DNA of 64,000 bases from Tautonia rosea (GTDB taxonomy: Bacteria; Planctomycetota; Planctomycetia; Isosphaerales; Isosphaeraceae), in assembly GCF_012958305.1 (NCBI RefSeq), contig NZ_JABBYO010000009.1, positions 186,001-250,000 on the forward strand. The letters are read 5' to 3'. Below, piece by piece: positions 1-9,918 of this stretch (positions within the stretch are counted from its first letter, which is position 1; each line of letters begins with the position of its first letter). Under the pieces are notes generated by a model. It was not told where the DNA came from. It did not search any database and saw only the letters and a list, made by a program, of their open reading frames with translations. Position numbers and translations under genes: made by a program.

Positions 1-216
1 AACATAACCGCCGAGCGGAACCGAACCGAGGACGTAATCCGTCTCCTTGTAACGGAACAGACGAAGCAGCCGAGGTGGGAATCCAATGGAAAAGGTTTTG
101 ACATAAACCCCATTCCACTTCGCCAGGAGGAAGTGCCCCAGCTCGTGCCAGAAGATGACAAAGGAGATGCCTAGGATCGCCTTGATGACGGTCCAGATGA
201 AGATCAAGGTACCCAA
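1..216 (-). CDS. rseP: Site-2 protease RseP, N-terminal part (cut by window edge)
   Basis: Membrane zinc metalloprotease of the M50 family that cuts transmembrane anti-sigma factors and cleared signal peptides within the membrane. The visible 72 residues contain a first membrane helix with the zinc-binding HELGH motif (about residues 24-28), followed by LLAKWNGV and then SIGFPPRL and [11 protein letters not shown], the standard start of RseP. I chose the TTG at 214-216 because an AGGAGG ribosome site lies 7 bases before it, inside the end of dxr. The gene overlaps the dxr stop by 13 bases, so the two are translationally coupled; dxr-rseP is a common bacterial gene order. The PDZ domains and second catalytic motif are outside the window. 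Confidence 0.9.
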   Translation of the reverse strand, partial: MGTLIFIWTVIKAILGISFVIFWHELGHFLLAKWNGVYVKTFSIGFPPRLLRLFRYKETDYVLGSVPLGGYV

Positions 217-1364
217 CGCGCGACCTCCTGACGGGCCCAGGCATCGACCCGCTCCAACGTCTGGAGCGAGGGCCTCGGGTCAAAGTCGTGATGATCCAGC
301 GCCGCCCGACAGGCGCGAGGAATGTCGAGAAAGGCAAGCGATCCTTCGAGAAACCGACTGACCGCGGCCTCGTTGGCTGCATTGAGCGCCGCACCAGCGG
401 TGCCGCCGCGCCTCATAACCTCGAAGCCGAGTTCCAGACACGGGAACGTCTCGCGGTCGGGGGGCTCGAAATGGAGATTCCAGGCCCGGGTCAGATCGAG
501 CCGGGGGCTGGGGCCTTCGACCCGGTCGGGATAGTTCAGGGCATACTGAATCGGCAGTTTCATATCAGGAGGCGAAAGCTGGGCAATGACGCTGCCGTCG
601 ACAAACTCAACCATCGAGTGAACGATGCTCTCGGGATGGACCACGACCTCGATCTGATCCGGAGTCAGATCAAAAAGCCAGCGAGCCTCGATGACTTCCA
701 GGGCCTTGTTCATCAAGGTGGCCGAGTCGATCGTGATCTTCGGCCCCATCTTCCAGGTCGGATGATTGAGCGCCTGCTCGGGGGTAACGCCTTCCAGGTC
801 CCGTCGCGTCTTGCGGCGGAAGGGGCCGCCGGAGGAGGTGAGGATCACGCGGCGCACTTCTCGTGGCGTTCCGGATCGCAGGCACTGGAAAATGGCCGAG
901 TGCTCGCTATCGACCGGCAAGAGCGGGGCGTTGCGCTCGCGGGCCAGCTCGGTGATCAGCGAGCCTCCGACAACCAGCGTTTCCTTGTTCGCCAGGGCAA
1001 CGGCCTTGCCGGCCTCCAGCGCCGCCCAGGTGCTTTCCAGCCCGGCTGCGCCGACGATCGCCGAGACGACCGTATCGACCTCGGGCTGCTGAACCATCCG
1101 AACCAGCCCTTCGCGGCCGATCCAGAGTTCGGTGTTCGTGCCTTGAAGCTGCCCATCGACCCTTGCCGCCGCTTCGGGGTCGGTCAGGGCAACCCATCGG
1201 GGTCGATGCTGCTGGGCCTGTTCGATCAAACGTTGCCAGCTCGAATGTGCGGCAAGGCCAGCGGCGCGAAGACGACGGCCCTCATCGTGCTCCAGCACGT
1301 CGAGCGTGCTGCGGCCGATCGATCCGGTCGAGCCCAGGATGACGATGTTTTTCAGATCGGCCAT
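204..1364 (-). CDS. dxr: 1-deoxy-D-xylulose 5-phosphate reductoisomerase
   Basis: Second step of the MEP isoprenoid pathway: NADPH-dependent rearrangement and reduction of DXP to MEP in the cytoplasm. From the chosen ATG (386 residues, the usual length) the NADPH-binding GSTGSIG is at residues 10-16, ANKE follows, the metal-binding VDSEHSA is present, then LTSSGGPF and the substrate-loop segment [20 protein letters not shown]. The open frame extends 51 codons further upstream, but that part is basic, low in structure and not family-like, so I start at 1364 where homology begins ([17 protein letters not shown]). It overlaps rseP downstream. Confidence 0.96.
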   Translation of the reverse strand: MADLKNIVILGSTGSIGRSTLDVLEHDEGRRLRAAGLAAHSSWQRLIEQAQQHRPRWVALTDPEAAARVDGQLQGTNTELWIGREGLVRMVQQPEVDTVVSAIVGAAGLESTWAALEAGKAVALANKETLVVGGSLITELARERNAPLLPVDSEHSAIFQCLRSGTPREVRRVILTSSGGPFRRKTRRDLEGVTPEQALNHPTWKMGPKITIDSATLMNKALEVIEARWLFDLTPDQIEVVVHPESIVHSMVEFVDGSVIAQLSPPDMKLPIQYALNYPDRVEGPSPRLDLTRAWNLHFEPPDRETFPCLELGFEVMRRGGTAGAALNAANEAAVSRFLEGSLAFLDIPRACRAALDHHDFDPRPSLQTLERVDAWARQEVARWVP

Positions 1365-1563
1365 CGGCGCCGCTCTTGATCTCCCGGAATTGCGATCAGG
1401 CAAGGGCTTCCGGCCTTGTGATGCGTCAATCCCCTTAAGCCCAATACCGTTGAGTCGAGCCTCACGCCTTGGCGTTCTTGCCAGGGGATTGTAGGAAATT
1501 TCCCCCCGACCCGACAAGCCAGGCCCATGTACGAGCCAGGGTCATGAGCACAATCCCGCGCCG

Positions 1564-2046
1564 TTACCCACCGCCCCCTCCATCTCCACCTCCTCCTCCA
1601 CCGCCATCGCCCCAGCCGCCGCCATCACTCCAGCCGCCGCTCGCTCCGCTCCCCCCACCCCCCGTTCTCGGTCCTTGAGGAACGACGAACATGAGCAGTC
1701 CCATGAACACCGAAACGACCAGGATCATCAGCGGGGACCACGGCTTGGAAGCCGTGTTCGAGGAACTCACCCAGGAGAGAAGGCCAAGGATACCCCCCGT
1801 CAGCGCGCCTCCACACGCCGCCTGGAGCCGGACGCGAAGGGACACTCCCTGCCTGACAGTCGTGTCGGAGCCTGACCTTGTCGGTGATCCTTGAGGAACC
1901 GCCCCCCGTTCCGATGCTGCCGGAATGATCCACTCCTTCACCCGGAAGCGCATGCTGCAGGCCGGGCAGGTGATGGCATCTCCCCGGAAGTCCTCACGCA
2001 ACCACCCCTCCTGTTGACAGGTTGGGCAAATCACCTTGATGGACAT
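1564..2046 (-). CDS. Zinc-ribbon membrane protein with poly-Gly tail
   Basis: 160 residues, function unknown. The N-terminus has two CxxC knuckles (CPTCQ and CPAC, about 18 residues apart), a MJ0042-like zinc ribbon. A linker leads to two hydrophobic stretches (about residues 78-95 and 103-122) that look like a membrane hairpin. The C-terminus is almost only Gly with a few Asp, Ser and Trp (SDGGGWGDGGGGGGGDGGGGG pattern), the kind of flexible tail seen in several bacterial small membrane proteins. A GGGGGA ribosome site precedes the ATG. Not linked to its neighbours by spacing. Confidence 0.65.
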   Translation of the reverse strand: MSIKVICPTCQQEGWLREDFRGDAITCPACSMRFRVKEWIIPAASERGAVPQGSPTRSGSDTTVRQGVSLRVRLQAACGGALTGGILGLLSWVSSSNTASKPWSPLMILVVSVFMGLLMFVVPQGPRTGGGGSGASGGWSDGGGWGDGGGGGGGDGGGGG

Positions 2047-2184
2047 GATTCGTTCCCCCTTCGTTTTCCGTGCACACGGTCGAGGAGAAACAGACCCACT
2101 TCGGGGTTCGGCTTACACAAAGGCAATTCGGCTCGTTCCGGTGTCTTCGCTCGCTCGGCCGAGAGAATCTGACTCGAACGATGG

Positions 2185-3345
2185 TCATTGCGTCATCGTC
2201 AGGTGTTCCTGAGTATCCTGCAACCGCAATCGCTCGTCCAAACGGCGGGCTCGCATGCGGCTTCGGTTCCGGTTCCACCAGAGGAGGCTCCCCGTGGCGG
2301 CCAGGAGGATCGGGGAAAGGGTCGCCGGCAGGTAGAGAAGTTTCGTCGGCAGGCCCCCGAAGGTGCCGAAATGGAGCGGGATGACCCATCGAAGCAGACG
2401 ATCGCCGCGAGGCCGCTCGGCGGGGATCTCCTCGACCAGAACCGCGCCGGTGGCCGGGTCGAAGTTCATGCGGACCTCGTTGATCCGCAGCTCATGTTCT
2501 CCCGGAGGATCGAGAAAGACGCGGTAGGGCGACTCCCCTCCGGTCGGCAGGTAGACTCGTCGGGGTTCGAGGCCGGGGTGCCGCTGCATGGCCAGGTCAA
2601 GAATCTCGTCCGGGGATCGCATCGGACGATCGCCAATCGGCCGCTCAACGACCGCGGGAGGAGCGCGGTCCGGCTCCGGAACCGGCCGGGAGAAGGTGAT
2701 CGCGTAGGCGATCGGCGCGAAGACACTCCAGAACGCCATTGTCGCGCCGGTCAGCGCAATGACCATCAGCAAAGCCCCGAAGACGATTCCCGGCACCCGG
2801 TGCAGGTCGTAATTCGCCCGTTTCCATCCCCCGTCGAGCTTCACCGTGATCAGACGTTTCGACCATCGGCCCACCGGCCACCAAAGCTTCAGCCCCGAGA
2901 CGCAGAGAATCATCAAGGCGATCGACGAGAGCCCAATCACCCACTCTCCCGCGGTTCCGGCCAGCAGATTGACATGGATCTTCGTCAGCAGGACGACCGG
3001 GTCGCGGAGCGACGGCGAAACCCGGTGCACAATGGCCGTGTACGGGTCGATGCGGACGAGATGCTCCTGAGTGTTGACCGTCATCAGGTCGCCGGGGTGA
3101 GCAGGATAGTGCAATCGGACAATCTGATCTCCTTCGGGCAGCTCGGCCTCGATCGCTTCGATCAGGATGGTTGGGGCAAGGTACGGCCCTTCCGACCTCA
3201 CGCCCGGCGGGTCTCCCGAGACGATCCGGCGGGTCTGCTCCGGGAAGACAAGCAAGGCACCCGTCACCGACAGGACGATCAAGGGCAGACTCGCAGCCAG
3301 GGCGAGCCAGCGGTGAAGGCTCCGGAATCGGGACTTCCAGGACAT
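2185..3345 (-). CDS. PepSY-associated transmembrane protein (PiuB-like)
   Basis: Inner-membrane protein of the PepSY_TM family, often linked to iron uptake or membrane reductase roles; the substrate here is unknown. From MSWKSRFRSLHRWLAL the protein has 386 residues. The first helix follows the typical RxLHRWLA start (about 10-35), PepSY-like periplasmic stretches contain HYPAHPGD and VRIDPYTAIVHRV, further helices include WVIGLSSIALMILCVSGLKLWWP and IVFGALLMVIALTGATMAFWSVF, and a last helix lies near LLYLPATLSPILLAATGSLLWW. I dropped 28 upstream residues of the open frame because the family starts at MSWKSR. Confidence 0.85.
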   Translation of the reverse strand: MSWKSRFRSLHRWLALAASLPLIVLSVTGALLVFPEQTRRIVSGDPPGVRSEGPYLAPTILIEAIEAELPEGDQIVRLHYPAHPGDLMTVNTQEHLVRIDPYTAIVHRVSPSLRDPVVLLTKIHVNLLAGTAGEWVIGLSSIALMILCVSGLKLWWPVGRWSKRLITVKLDGGWKRANYDLHRVPGIVFGALLMVIALTGATMAFWSVFAPIAYAITFSRPVPEPDRAPPAVVERPIGDRPMRSPDEILDLAMQRHPGLEPRRVYLPTGGESPYRVFLDPPGEHELRINEVRMNFDPATGAVLVEEIPAERPRGDRLLRWVIPLHFGTFGGLPTKLLYLPATLSPILLAATGSLLWWNRNRSRMRARRLDERLRLQDTQEHLTMTQ

Positions 3346-3509
3346 GACGCGTCGTTCCCGTGTTGAATCGTCGAGGCTCCGTCCAGGACCGGGACGGGAC
3401 GCAGGAGCAATCGGGATGTTGAGAAACAAGGGCCAGGCCGGTCGAGAGGGCGTTCTCGAAAACCGAGCAGAGCGCAGCCGCAGCCCCTTTGGCGATGGGT
3501 GTCACACGA

Positions 3510-3992
3510 TCAGGGAAGCTCAAGAGGCAGAAGGCTCTGGGAGGATGATCCGTCACCGTCAATCGTCAGTTCGAGCCCCGATTGCTCGGGGTCGGCATAG
3601 CGGCCCTTGAGTCGATCGGGAGGCGATACGCCAAGCGCCAGCTCCTCGCGTTCCAGGGGAGACTTCGGCTGGTAGTCAAGGTCGGGCCAGGTGAGGGTCA
3701 CCCGGTATCGACCGGCCGGCGCGCCGTCGGTCTGTTCATAAGTCGAGAGGGCGAAGACTCCGGACTCGTCAACCGTTCCGTGGGGGAACAGGCCGAGCGC
3801 GATCAGCTCGGGATCGCTCGGGTGCAGCATGATCTGAGCCCCGGTCGCCGGGACCCCCTTGACCGTCACCCGACCCTCGGCGGCAACGAGAGGCAGGCGA
3901 TCCTCGCCGATCGAGCCCCCGTTGCAGCCGCCGAAAAGGCCCATCGCGATCAGCCCGGAGAGCGTGACCCATCGCAGCCGATCAGAAGGCAT
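3510..3992 (-). CDS. Lipoprotein with carboxypeptidase regulatory-like fold
   Basis: 160-residue secreted lipoprotein. [23 protein letters not shown] is a signal peptide with a lipobox-like LFGGC. The rest matches the small planctomycete proteins with a transthyretin/CarbopepD_reg-like beta sandwich: [20 protein letters not shown], then [15 protein letters not shown] and [13 protein letters not shown]. The start overlaps the end of the upstream DUF1559 gene by 11 bases. This gene pair (pilin-like DUF1559 plus small lipoprotein) is a repeated planctomycete arrangement; the function is unknown, probably extracellular. Confidence 0.8.
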   Translation of the reverse strand: MPSDRLRWVTLSGLIAMGLFGGCNGGSIGEDRLPLVAAEGRVTVKGVPATGAQIMLHPSDPELIALGLFPHGTVDESGVFALSTYEQTDGAPAGRYRVTLTWPDLDYQPKSPLEREELALGVSPPDRLKGRYADPEQSGLELTIDGDGSSSQSLLPLELP

Positions 3993-4893
3993 CGACAACC
4001 TCCCCGCCCCGAGGCGAGCCGAGCGCCCGGAACAGATCGGGGTGGATCGTCTCCTTGATGAACCGGACCGAGCCGTCAGCGAATGAATAGTTCGCGCCGC
4101 CGGGGTGAAAGGCATACGGCTGGAACTCGTTGCTGCAATTCATGGTGCACGGACCCGGCCGAAGCCGCCCATCAGCCGTGTAAGTGTTCAACGCCAGCCC
4201 GTTGTTGCCGGCCCAGGGACCATACCAGTTGAAATCACTGGGAACCGTCGGCTGAGCTCCCGATCGCAGGTAAAAGGTTGGCTTCCCCCCCATCTCGACA
4301 AACCAGAAAGTGTTGGACAAACCATCGCGGATCGTCTGGAAGGTCGGATTCGGCAGCCCGAAGAACCCGACAATCGGCTGACCAGCGCCGTTTCTCAGGT
4401 TGCGGACGGCGTAGTAATCGGTCACCGCCGCTCGTCCGCCGGGGGTCTGAAGCGTCCCAAAAATGTTGACCATCTCCAGCGAACGGTTCCCCTCCGGAGT
4501 CGACGGACACACATACGAGGCAACCTGCGTGGTCGCTGCGGTCTGATTGCTCAGGTGGTCGTACCCGAGGTCGTAGTTATAGGCCCCCTCCAGGTTCGTC
4601 TCCTCAAGAAACGGCATGATCATCGTCAAGACGCCGTTCACCGTGTACTGACCCGGAGCGTACTCAATCAGGATGCGGCCGGGAGCCACCGCCCCCAGCG
4701 CACTCTCGTAGTTGTGCAAGGCCAACCCAATCTGCTTCAGGTTGTTCGTGCATTGGGCTCTCCTCGCCGCCTCTCGGGCCGCTTGCACGGCCGGCAACAA
4801 CAAGGCAATCAGCACCCCAATAATGGCGATCACCACCAACAACTCGATTAGCGTGAAGCCCGGTCGTCGATCCATGTTGAGACGCAGTCTCAT
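3982..4893 (-). CDS. DUF1559 pilin-like surface protein
   Basis: Type IV pilin/type II secretion pseudopilin-like protein of the DUF1559 family, greatly expanded in planctomycetes. The prepilin signal [37 protein letters not shown] has the cleavage Gly, the +1 Phe and Glu at +5. The core ends with [22 protein letters not shown], the family's H...G-x-A-DGSV motif. I chose the ATG at 4893 because a GAAGGA ribosome site lies about 9 bases upstream; an ATG at 4905 is possible. Followed by an overlapping lipoprotein gene. Likely exported and assembled or anchored at the surface. Confidence 0.9.
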   Translation of the reverse strand: MRLRLNMDRRPGFTLIELLVVIAIIGVLIALLLPAVQAAREAARRAQCTNNLKQIGLALHNYESALGAVAPGRILIEYAPGQYTVNGVLTMIMPFLEETNLEGAYNYDLGYDHLSNQTAATTQVASYVCPSTPEGNRSLEMVNIFGTLQTPGGRAAVTDYYAVRNLRNGAGQPIVGFFGLPNPTFQTIRDGLSNTFWFVEMGGKPTFYLRSGAQPTVPSDFNWYGPWAGNNGLALNTYTADGRLRPGPCTMNCSNEFQPYAFHPGGANYSFADGSVRFIKETIHPDLFRALGSPRGGEVVDAF

Positions 4894-5098
4894 CGCGCGT
4901 GCCATCCTTCAAGCCAGGGGAAATCAGTGGACTGACCTTCCCCAAACATTCGTTGCATCGCGGCGAACCCGATCGCGACAGACGATGCAATTGAGACTCA
5001 GTTTCACAAGGAATGCATCATAGTCAGGCTGAAAAGCGGAATTCAAGGGGACTCTTTCGTTGCGTGTCAAAAAAGACGAAGGGATCGCCAGGCGGGCC

Positions 5099-5124
5099 GG
5101 AGCAACGGGCAGAGCCGTTGCTCC
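5099..5124 (-). terminator. Hairpin downstream of SGNH hydrolase
   Basis: Perfect 10-bp inverted repeat GGAGCAACGG/CCGTTGCTCC with a 6-base loop, 46 bases after the stop of the minus-strand SGNH gene. A run of T (TCTTTTTT on the minus strand) follows only about 25 bases later, so it is not a textbook intrinsic terminator. Confidence 0.5.
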
Positions 5125-5170
5125 CTGGATCTTCAAGCAACGAGACGCCCTCGATCCGGACGTAATTGGC

Positions 5171-6130
5171 TTACTCGGGATGGGCGATCACCAGATCGGT
5201 TTCGGCCGTGGGAGCAAGGCTGTCGGCAAGCGAGACGATCTCACGGTGAGTGAGGGGGGGGATGCCGAAGCCGAAGTGGACGAAGGCCGAGCGGACGAAG
5301 CGCTGGGCAATTAGCCCCTGGCCGATCGTGCCGATGTGCCGGCCATCGGCCAGAAACAGGTGGCCGATGCCGTTGCCGGGGACGAGGCGATCGAGGCGAC
5401 GACCGCCGACGGTCACAAAGCGGGGCAAGACCGCTTCCGCCACGCGGGCCTCGAACTCCAGGTCGGCCAGACCGACGCGAGGCTCCCGGCGGACGATGGC
5501 TCGAAGCGAGGCGTTGAAGCGCCGCAAGGCCACAGAGAGGGCATCGAGCCGCTGAGGGTCAATCGTGCCGGCAGCCAGATCGTGTCGAATCTCGGGCAAG
5601 CCTCGCAAACCGGGAACCGTGGCCAGAATCACTCGAACGGAGGGAGAGGCGTCGAGCAAGGTGGAGACGATCGTGTTCAGATTGGCCGAGGCGCGGCGGC
5701 CGACCTCGGCGGCGTCGATCCAGGGGCGATCCGCGTCGGTCGCCTCGATGAAGTCATTCCCGCCGAGGAAGACGAAGGCCAGATCGACTAGCCCGTCACC
5801 GATTTGCTCGGCCAGGCCAGTGTGCTGGCCGGCGTTCAAAGCATCGTCGGAGGTCGCTCCGCTCTGGGCCCAGTTGTAGGCGAAGCCGCGGTGGCGAGGG
5901 GCACCAAGGTCATCGAGTGCGAACCTGCCAAAATTCAAGGACCGAGTCAGGGCAAGAATTTCAACCCAGCTCAGGGCGGTCGCACGGTCGGGCTCGTAAA
6001 ATCGGTACTCGTCGGTGTAACTATCACCCACGGTCCCGATCCCCAGGGGCACTGACGTCGCCTTGCGGACGAGGCCCGGCATCGCTGCCACAGCGACGTT
6101 CATCGACAGCGAACGAACCAGGGCCCACAT
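5171..6130 (-). CDS. SGNH/GDSL-family hydrolase
   Basis: Putative esterase or lipase of the SGNH superfamily, substrate unknown. Block I is GTVGDSYTDEY (nucleophile Ser in GDS), block III is FLGGNDF, and the C-terminal catalytic pair is in LADGRHIGTIGQG (Asp and His). The start at 6130 has a GGAG site 8 bases upstream; an in-frame Met 7 codons earlier is less well supported. The N-terminus (MWALVRSLSMNVAVAAM) is hydrophobic but without a clear cleavage site. Length about 319 residues fits secreted planctomycete GDSL proteins. Confidence 0.82.
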   Translation of the reverse strand: MWALVRSLSMNVAVAAMPGLVRKATSVPLGIGTVGDSYTDEYRFYEPDRATALSWVEILALTRSLNFGRFALDDLGAPRHRGFAYNWAQSGATSDDALNAGQHTGLAEQIGDGLVDLAFVFLGGNDFIEATDADRPWIDAAEVGRRASANLNTIVSTLLDASPSVRVILATVPGLRGLPEIRHDLAAGTIDPQRLDALSVALRRFNASLRAIVRREPRVGLADLEFEARVAEAVLPRFVTVGGRRLDRLVPGNGIGHLFLADGRHIGTIGQGLIAQRFVRSAFVHFGFGIPPLTHREIVSLADSLAPTAETDLVIAHPE

Positions 6131-6548
6131 GTCGCAAACTCCGGTGTGCAATCAATTTGGGTGCAAACTCTTGAGCGTGTCGTCCACAGGGACGGCGTGA
6201 GCGTCAAACCAGTTGCCAGGCCAACTGACGGCAATAGGCGTTGCACCTGCCGTGCCCGAACCGTGAGCAAGTCGACGCAAACCCCGGACCGGATGTCCGG
6301 CAAGTCCCATGAAGCATAGCTGACAATCACCCGACACGCGGACTGATTTCTCCGAGGGAGGAATCGACCGACTTCAAACCGGCGTCAGGGTTTACCTCAT
6401 CCGCGAACTCCGAGGGTGTTCGTGGTGCTTGTGATTCGGAGGTCCCCGCCGTAAGCTCGATTCAGCACAGGTTCCGCCGGTCATGGAGTCCGGGGACGGG
6501 ACCGCTCGGTCGAGCATGACCCTCCAGAGAGGGAAGGACCGCGATTCA
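6131..6548. other. Intergenic region without recognisable gene
   Basis: Divergent region between the SGNH hydrolase (minus) and the VCBS-repeat protein (plus). It should hold both promoters. Short open frames here lack ribosome sites and family features. I see no strong hairpin or repeat. Confidence 0.5.
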
Positions 6549-9020
6549 ATGGATGACCTCTTGCGCCGGTGTGTCGTATGGAGTTGTCTGGTCGCACTTT
6601 GGGGAGCCGGAGTGGGACTCAAGGCCCCCGAATCCCGAGGCGACGAAACCGTCCGAATGGCCGAGTATTACGGCTTTCTCCCGCTGGAGATTTACAAGCT
6701 CGACACACGGATCAGCGGCGTGGTGGTCGCCGACCTCGACGGCGACGGCAAGGACGATGTCGCGGTCGCCAATAACGCCCGGAGCCGAATCGACCTGCTC
6801 CTGACCACCGAGGGACCGTCGGACGAAGACGGCGCCTTCGGCTTCGGCGCCAATCGGCTGACCAGCACCCAACGGATGCGGATCACGAGCATCCCGGTCA
6901 ATAAGGAGGTGGTCAGCCTCCAGGCCGGCGATCTCGACGGCGACGGCAAGATCGACCTGGCCTTTTACGGCAAGCCAGCCGAGCTGACCGTCCTGTACAA
7001 CCTGGGAGACGCCCGGTTCGGCCGGCCTCGCCGCGTGCCGACCGGCCCGGCGGCCGAGAGCAACTCGGCTCTGGCCCTGGGTGATCTGAACCAGGACGGT
7101 CGACTTGACCTGACGCTGATGACTTCACAGGAGATCATCACGATTCTTCAACTGGCGGACGGCTCGCTCGGGCGTCCCGATCGGCTGCCGCACACTGCGC
7201 CGAGGCCGGGAGTGCTGAAACTGGTCGACATCGACGGCGACGGCGGCGACGACCTGGCCTTGCTTTCCGGAGGCGACGAATATCCCATCCGGGTCCGCTT
7301 TTCGAGGCCCGGCGGTCGGCTCGGCCCGGAGGAGCGGTTCGAGATCGGCCAGGCGCGGGCCGTGGCCTACGGTAACCTCAATGGCAAACCCGGCGCGGAG
7401 GTGCTCACCATCGAATCGCAGACCGGCCGGGCTGTGGTCCACGAACTGCGAGACGGGCCATCGCAGGACGAGGAGCGGAAAGGACGCCTGATCGTTCATC
7501 CCTTACCCCCCGGCACGACCCGAAACCGGGCGCTGGCCGTGGGGGATCTGGATGGTGACACCCGGCCCGACGTGGTGGTGACCGACCCCACGAACGCTCA
7601 GGTCTTCGTCGTGCTTCAAGACGACCCGGATTCGGGACTCGGCGCCGTCACCACGTATCCGGGATTGGTTGGCGGCTCGTCGCTTCGGATGGCGGACCTC
7701 GACGGCGACGGCAAGGACGAGCTGTTCGTGCTCTCGGAACAGGAGAAGCAGATCGGCCTGAGCCGAATGGTGGACGGTCGTCTTAGCTTCCCAACCCCCC
7801 TGCCCACCTTCGGCGGCGACCCGGTCGGCCTGACCGTCGGCGACCTGTCCGGGAACGGCCAGCCAACCGTGATCTACCTGGCCCGCGAGAAAGTGGAAGG
7901 CAAGGACGTCTTCACCCTCCGAGGGCTGAAGCGCTCTGAGACCGGCGACTTCAGCCCCTTGACCTGGGGAACGACCGACGCCGTGCCGATCGACGGCCTG
8001 ACCGGGCCTCCTCGGGACATCCAGATCCTCGACGTGAACCGTGACGGCTCGCTCGACATCCTGATCTTCGACCCCTACGCCCCCCCTGCCCTCTTGCTCG
8101 GCCAAGGGGCCGAGGCCGCGCCGAAACGCAGCGAGAGCCGCCCCGGCCCGCTCGCCGGAATCGCTCCGAGTGCCTTGACCCGCTCAACGCTTGGAGACGC
8201 GGAGGCCCTTCTCGTGGCCCAGGGCACCTTCGCCCGGAGCATCCGCCTCGACGAATCGGGCCAGTGGGAAGTCCGCGAGCAGTTCAACTCGGGCCGGACG
8301 ACCGCACAACTTCAGGCCGCCGCGGCGATCGACCTCGACGGCAAGGGGGACCAGGAAATCGTGATGCTCGACCGGACGTCGAAGTCCCTCCTGATCCTCG
8401 AAAGCCCGGACGACGGGGCAACCTATCGCCTGGCCTCAACGTTGCCCGTGGGCACGATCGACTTCCTCGGCCTGCACTTGGGAGACTTCGACGGCGACGG
8501 CAAAGACGACCTCCTGATCGGCGGCACCGACAAGTTCGCCGTCGTCCTGACCGGCGAAGGGGGGCGTCGGCTAGAGCAGATCGCCAACTTCGCTACCGAT
8601 CGTCAGGACGGCCGCCTTGCCGACCTGATCGCCGGCGACCTGAATGCCGACGGTATCCCCGACATTCTGGTCACCGACACGATCAACCACTACATCGACA
8701 TTCTTCCGTTCCTCGATGGTAACTTGACCCGCGGCCTCTCGTTCCAGGTCTTCGAGCAGAAGTCATTCCGCAACCTCGACGACCTGATCGAGCCCCGCGA
8801 AATGGCCCTCGGCGACGTGAATGGCGACGGCCGGACCGATCTCGTCTTGCTCGTTCACGACCGAATTCTGGTGTATCGCCAGGATTCTGGCGACGCTCCG
8901 ACAGCCGAGCCCATTGCCGAGACCGACGCCAACGAGGTCGAAGATGCGGACGTTCCGAACTCGCAGACGATTGACGCGGGCGGGACCGCGGCCAATCTCC
9001 TCGACGACGATCCCGAATGA
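6549..9020 (+). CDS. FG-GAP/VCBS-repeat secreted protein
   Basis: 823-residue extracellular protein with many FG-GAP/VCBS calcium-loop repeats, predicted to fold as one or more beta propellers. Loops visible include ADLDGDGKDDVAVANN (residues 61-76), AGDLDGDGKIDLAFYG, LGDLNQDGRLDLTLM, VDIDGDGGDDLALLSG, MADLDGDGKDELFVLS, LDVNRDGSLDILIFD, LGDFDGDGKDDLLIGG, AGDLNADGIPDILVTD and LGDVNGDGRTDLVLLV. The N-terminus MDDLLRRCVVWSCLVALWGAG looks like a signal peptide, which is why I start at 6549 and not at the ATG 66 bases earlier. The C-terminus is acidic. Role in surface binding or ligand recognition is only inferred. Confidence 0.85.
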   Translation: MDDLLRRCVVWSCLVALWGAGVGLKAPESRGDETVRMAEYYGFLPLEIYKLDTRISGVVVADLDGDGKDDVAVANNARSRIDLLLTTEGPSDEDGAFGFGANRLTSTQRMRITSIPVNKEVVSLQAGDLDGDGKIDLAFYGKPAELTVLYNLGDARFGRPRRVPTGPAAESNSALALGDLNQDGRLDLTLMTSQEIITILQLADGSLGRPDRLPHTAPRPGVLKLVDIDGDGGDDLALLSGGDEYPIRVRFSRPGGRLGPEERFEIGQARAVAYGNLNGKPGAEVLTIESQTGRAVVHELRDGPSQDEERKGRLIVHPLPPGTTRNRALAVGDLDGDTRPDVVVTDPTNAQVFVVLQDDPDSGLGAVTTYPGLVGGSSLRMADLDGDGKDELFVLSEQEKQIGLSRMVDGRLSFPTPLPTFGGDPVGLTVGDLSGNGQPTVIYLAREKVEGKDVFTLRGLKRSETGDFSPLTWGTTDAVPIDGLTGPPRDIQILDVNRDGSLDILIFDPYAPPALLLGQGAEAAPKRSESRPGPLAGIAPSALTRSTLGDAEALLVAQGTFARSIRLDESGQWEVREQFNSGRTTAQLQAAAAIDLDGKGDQEIVMLDRTSKSLLILESPDDGATYRLASTLPVGTIDFLGLHLGDFDGDGKDDLLIGGTDKFAVVLTGEGGRRLEQIANFATDRQDGRLADLIAGDLNADGIPDILVTDTINHYIDILPFLDGNLTRGLSFQVFEQKSFRNLDDLIEPREMALGDVNGDGRTDLVLLVHDRILVYRQDSGDAPTAEPIAETDANEVEDADVPNSQTIDAGGTAANLLDDDPE

Positions 9021-9186
9021 TCTCTGAATGAACCCTTGGAATCAGCCTCTCCGGATGCTTCGGTACGCGAAATGCACCCCAGGGACTGGAAGAAACCCTA
9101 CAATGGGATGACGCCTGGAGCACGCCGGCCCGTTGCAATCGACGCTCCCGCATCGACAAGGCCGGCCACATCATGGGGAGGCACCA

Positions 9187-9822
9187 ATGTACCATCTCAA
9201 TCGAATACTCATGCGTGGTCTTGGCGTTGGCCTGGTGATCGCGAGCCTTGCCGCCGGTGAGGCGATGGCCCAGTACGGGCCAAGGGCGAACCCGATCACC
9301 GGCCTTCGCACCGGCATGCGATATCAACCGGCTCTTGCATCACCCTTTGCGACCACGAGAGTGGGCGGCCTTGGGACCTCAGTTGGCCTCTCGCGTTATG
9401 GCGGGTTCTACGGCTCGGCGCTTGGGCCAGGGTTCGGCACCCTCTACGGGCCGGGGTTCGGCGTCAACCGCTACGCCTCGACGAGTTTCCGGTCGGGCTG
9501 GGGCCTCGGCGGATTCGGCATCGGCGGCCTGGGTGTGCGGAGCGTCGGCTACAGTAGCGTCGGCTTCGGTCTGCCCGTGGCGACCTCGTTTTCCTTGAAC
9601 ATCGGTGGCGTCGGCTACCCGGGATACGGGGGCTGGGGCCTCGGATACCCGACATACAGCTACGGCTACGGATCGCCCTGGATCGGTGGCGGTTATCCTT
9701 ACGGAACGATCGGCGTGCGGCGGATCACATATGGCGTCTCGTATCCGTATGGCTCGATCGGTTACGGGGGCTTCCCGTATGGCTACGGCTACGGGTATGG
9801 CGGCGGCTACTTCGGATATTGA
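9187..9822 (+). CDS. Secreted Gly/Tyr-rich low-complexity protein
   Basis: 211 residues. MYHLNRILMRGLGVGLVIASLAAGEAMAQ is a clear signal peptide with an AMA-Q cleavage site; GGGGAGG ribosome site 5 bases upstream. The mature part is almost entirely Gly, Tyr, Ser and Pro with quasi-repeats such as GPGFG, GGFGIGGLGV, YPGYGGWGLGYP and YGYGYGYGGGYFGY. No known enzyme motif. Composition is like structural or adhesive proteins that phase-separate or self-assemble; function unknown. A strong intrinsic terminator follows. Confidence 0.7.
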   Translation: MYHLNRILMRGLGVGLVIASLAAGEAMAQYGPRANPITGLRTGMRYQPALASPFATTRVGGLGTSVGLSRYGGFYGSALGPGFGTLYGPGFGVNRYASTSFRSGWGLGGFGIGGLGVRSVGYSSVGFGLPVATSFSLNIGGVGYPGYGGWGLGYPTYSYGYGSPWIGGGYPYGTIGVRRITYGVSYPYGSIGYGGFPYGYGYGYGGGYFGY

Positions 9823-9868
9823 GCCGTCGCGCAACCCGCCGATCTCAGGACGGATCGCCTCCCGCGAG

Positions 9869-9897
9869 ACCGCCGGCCAACCCCGGCCGGCGGTTTC
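9869..9897 (+). terminator. Intrinsic terminator after the Gly/Tyr-rich gene
   Basis: 10-bp GC-rich stem ACCGCCGGCC/GGCCGGCGGT with a 6-base loop, ending in a TTTC run, 47 bases past the stop codon. Confidence 0.65.
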
Positions 9898-9918
9898 GAT
9901 GAGCAACGGATGATCATC

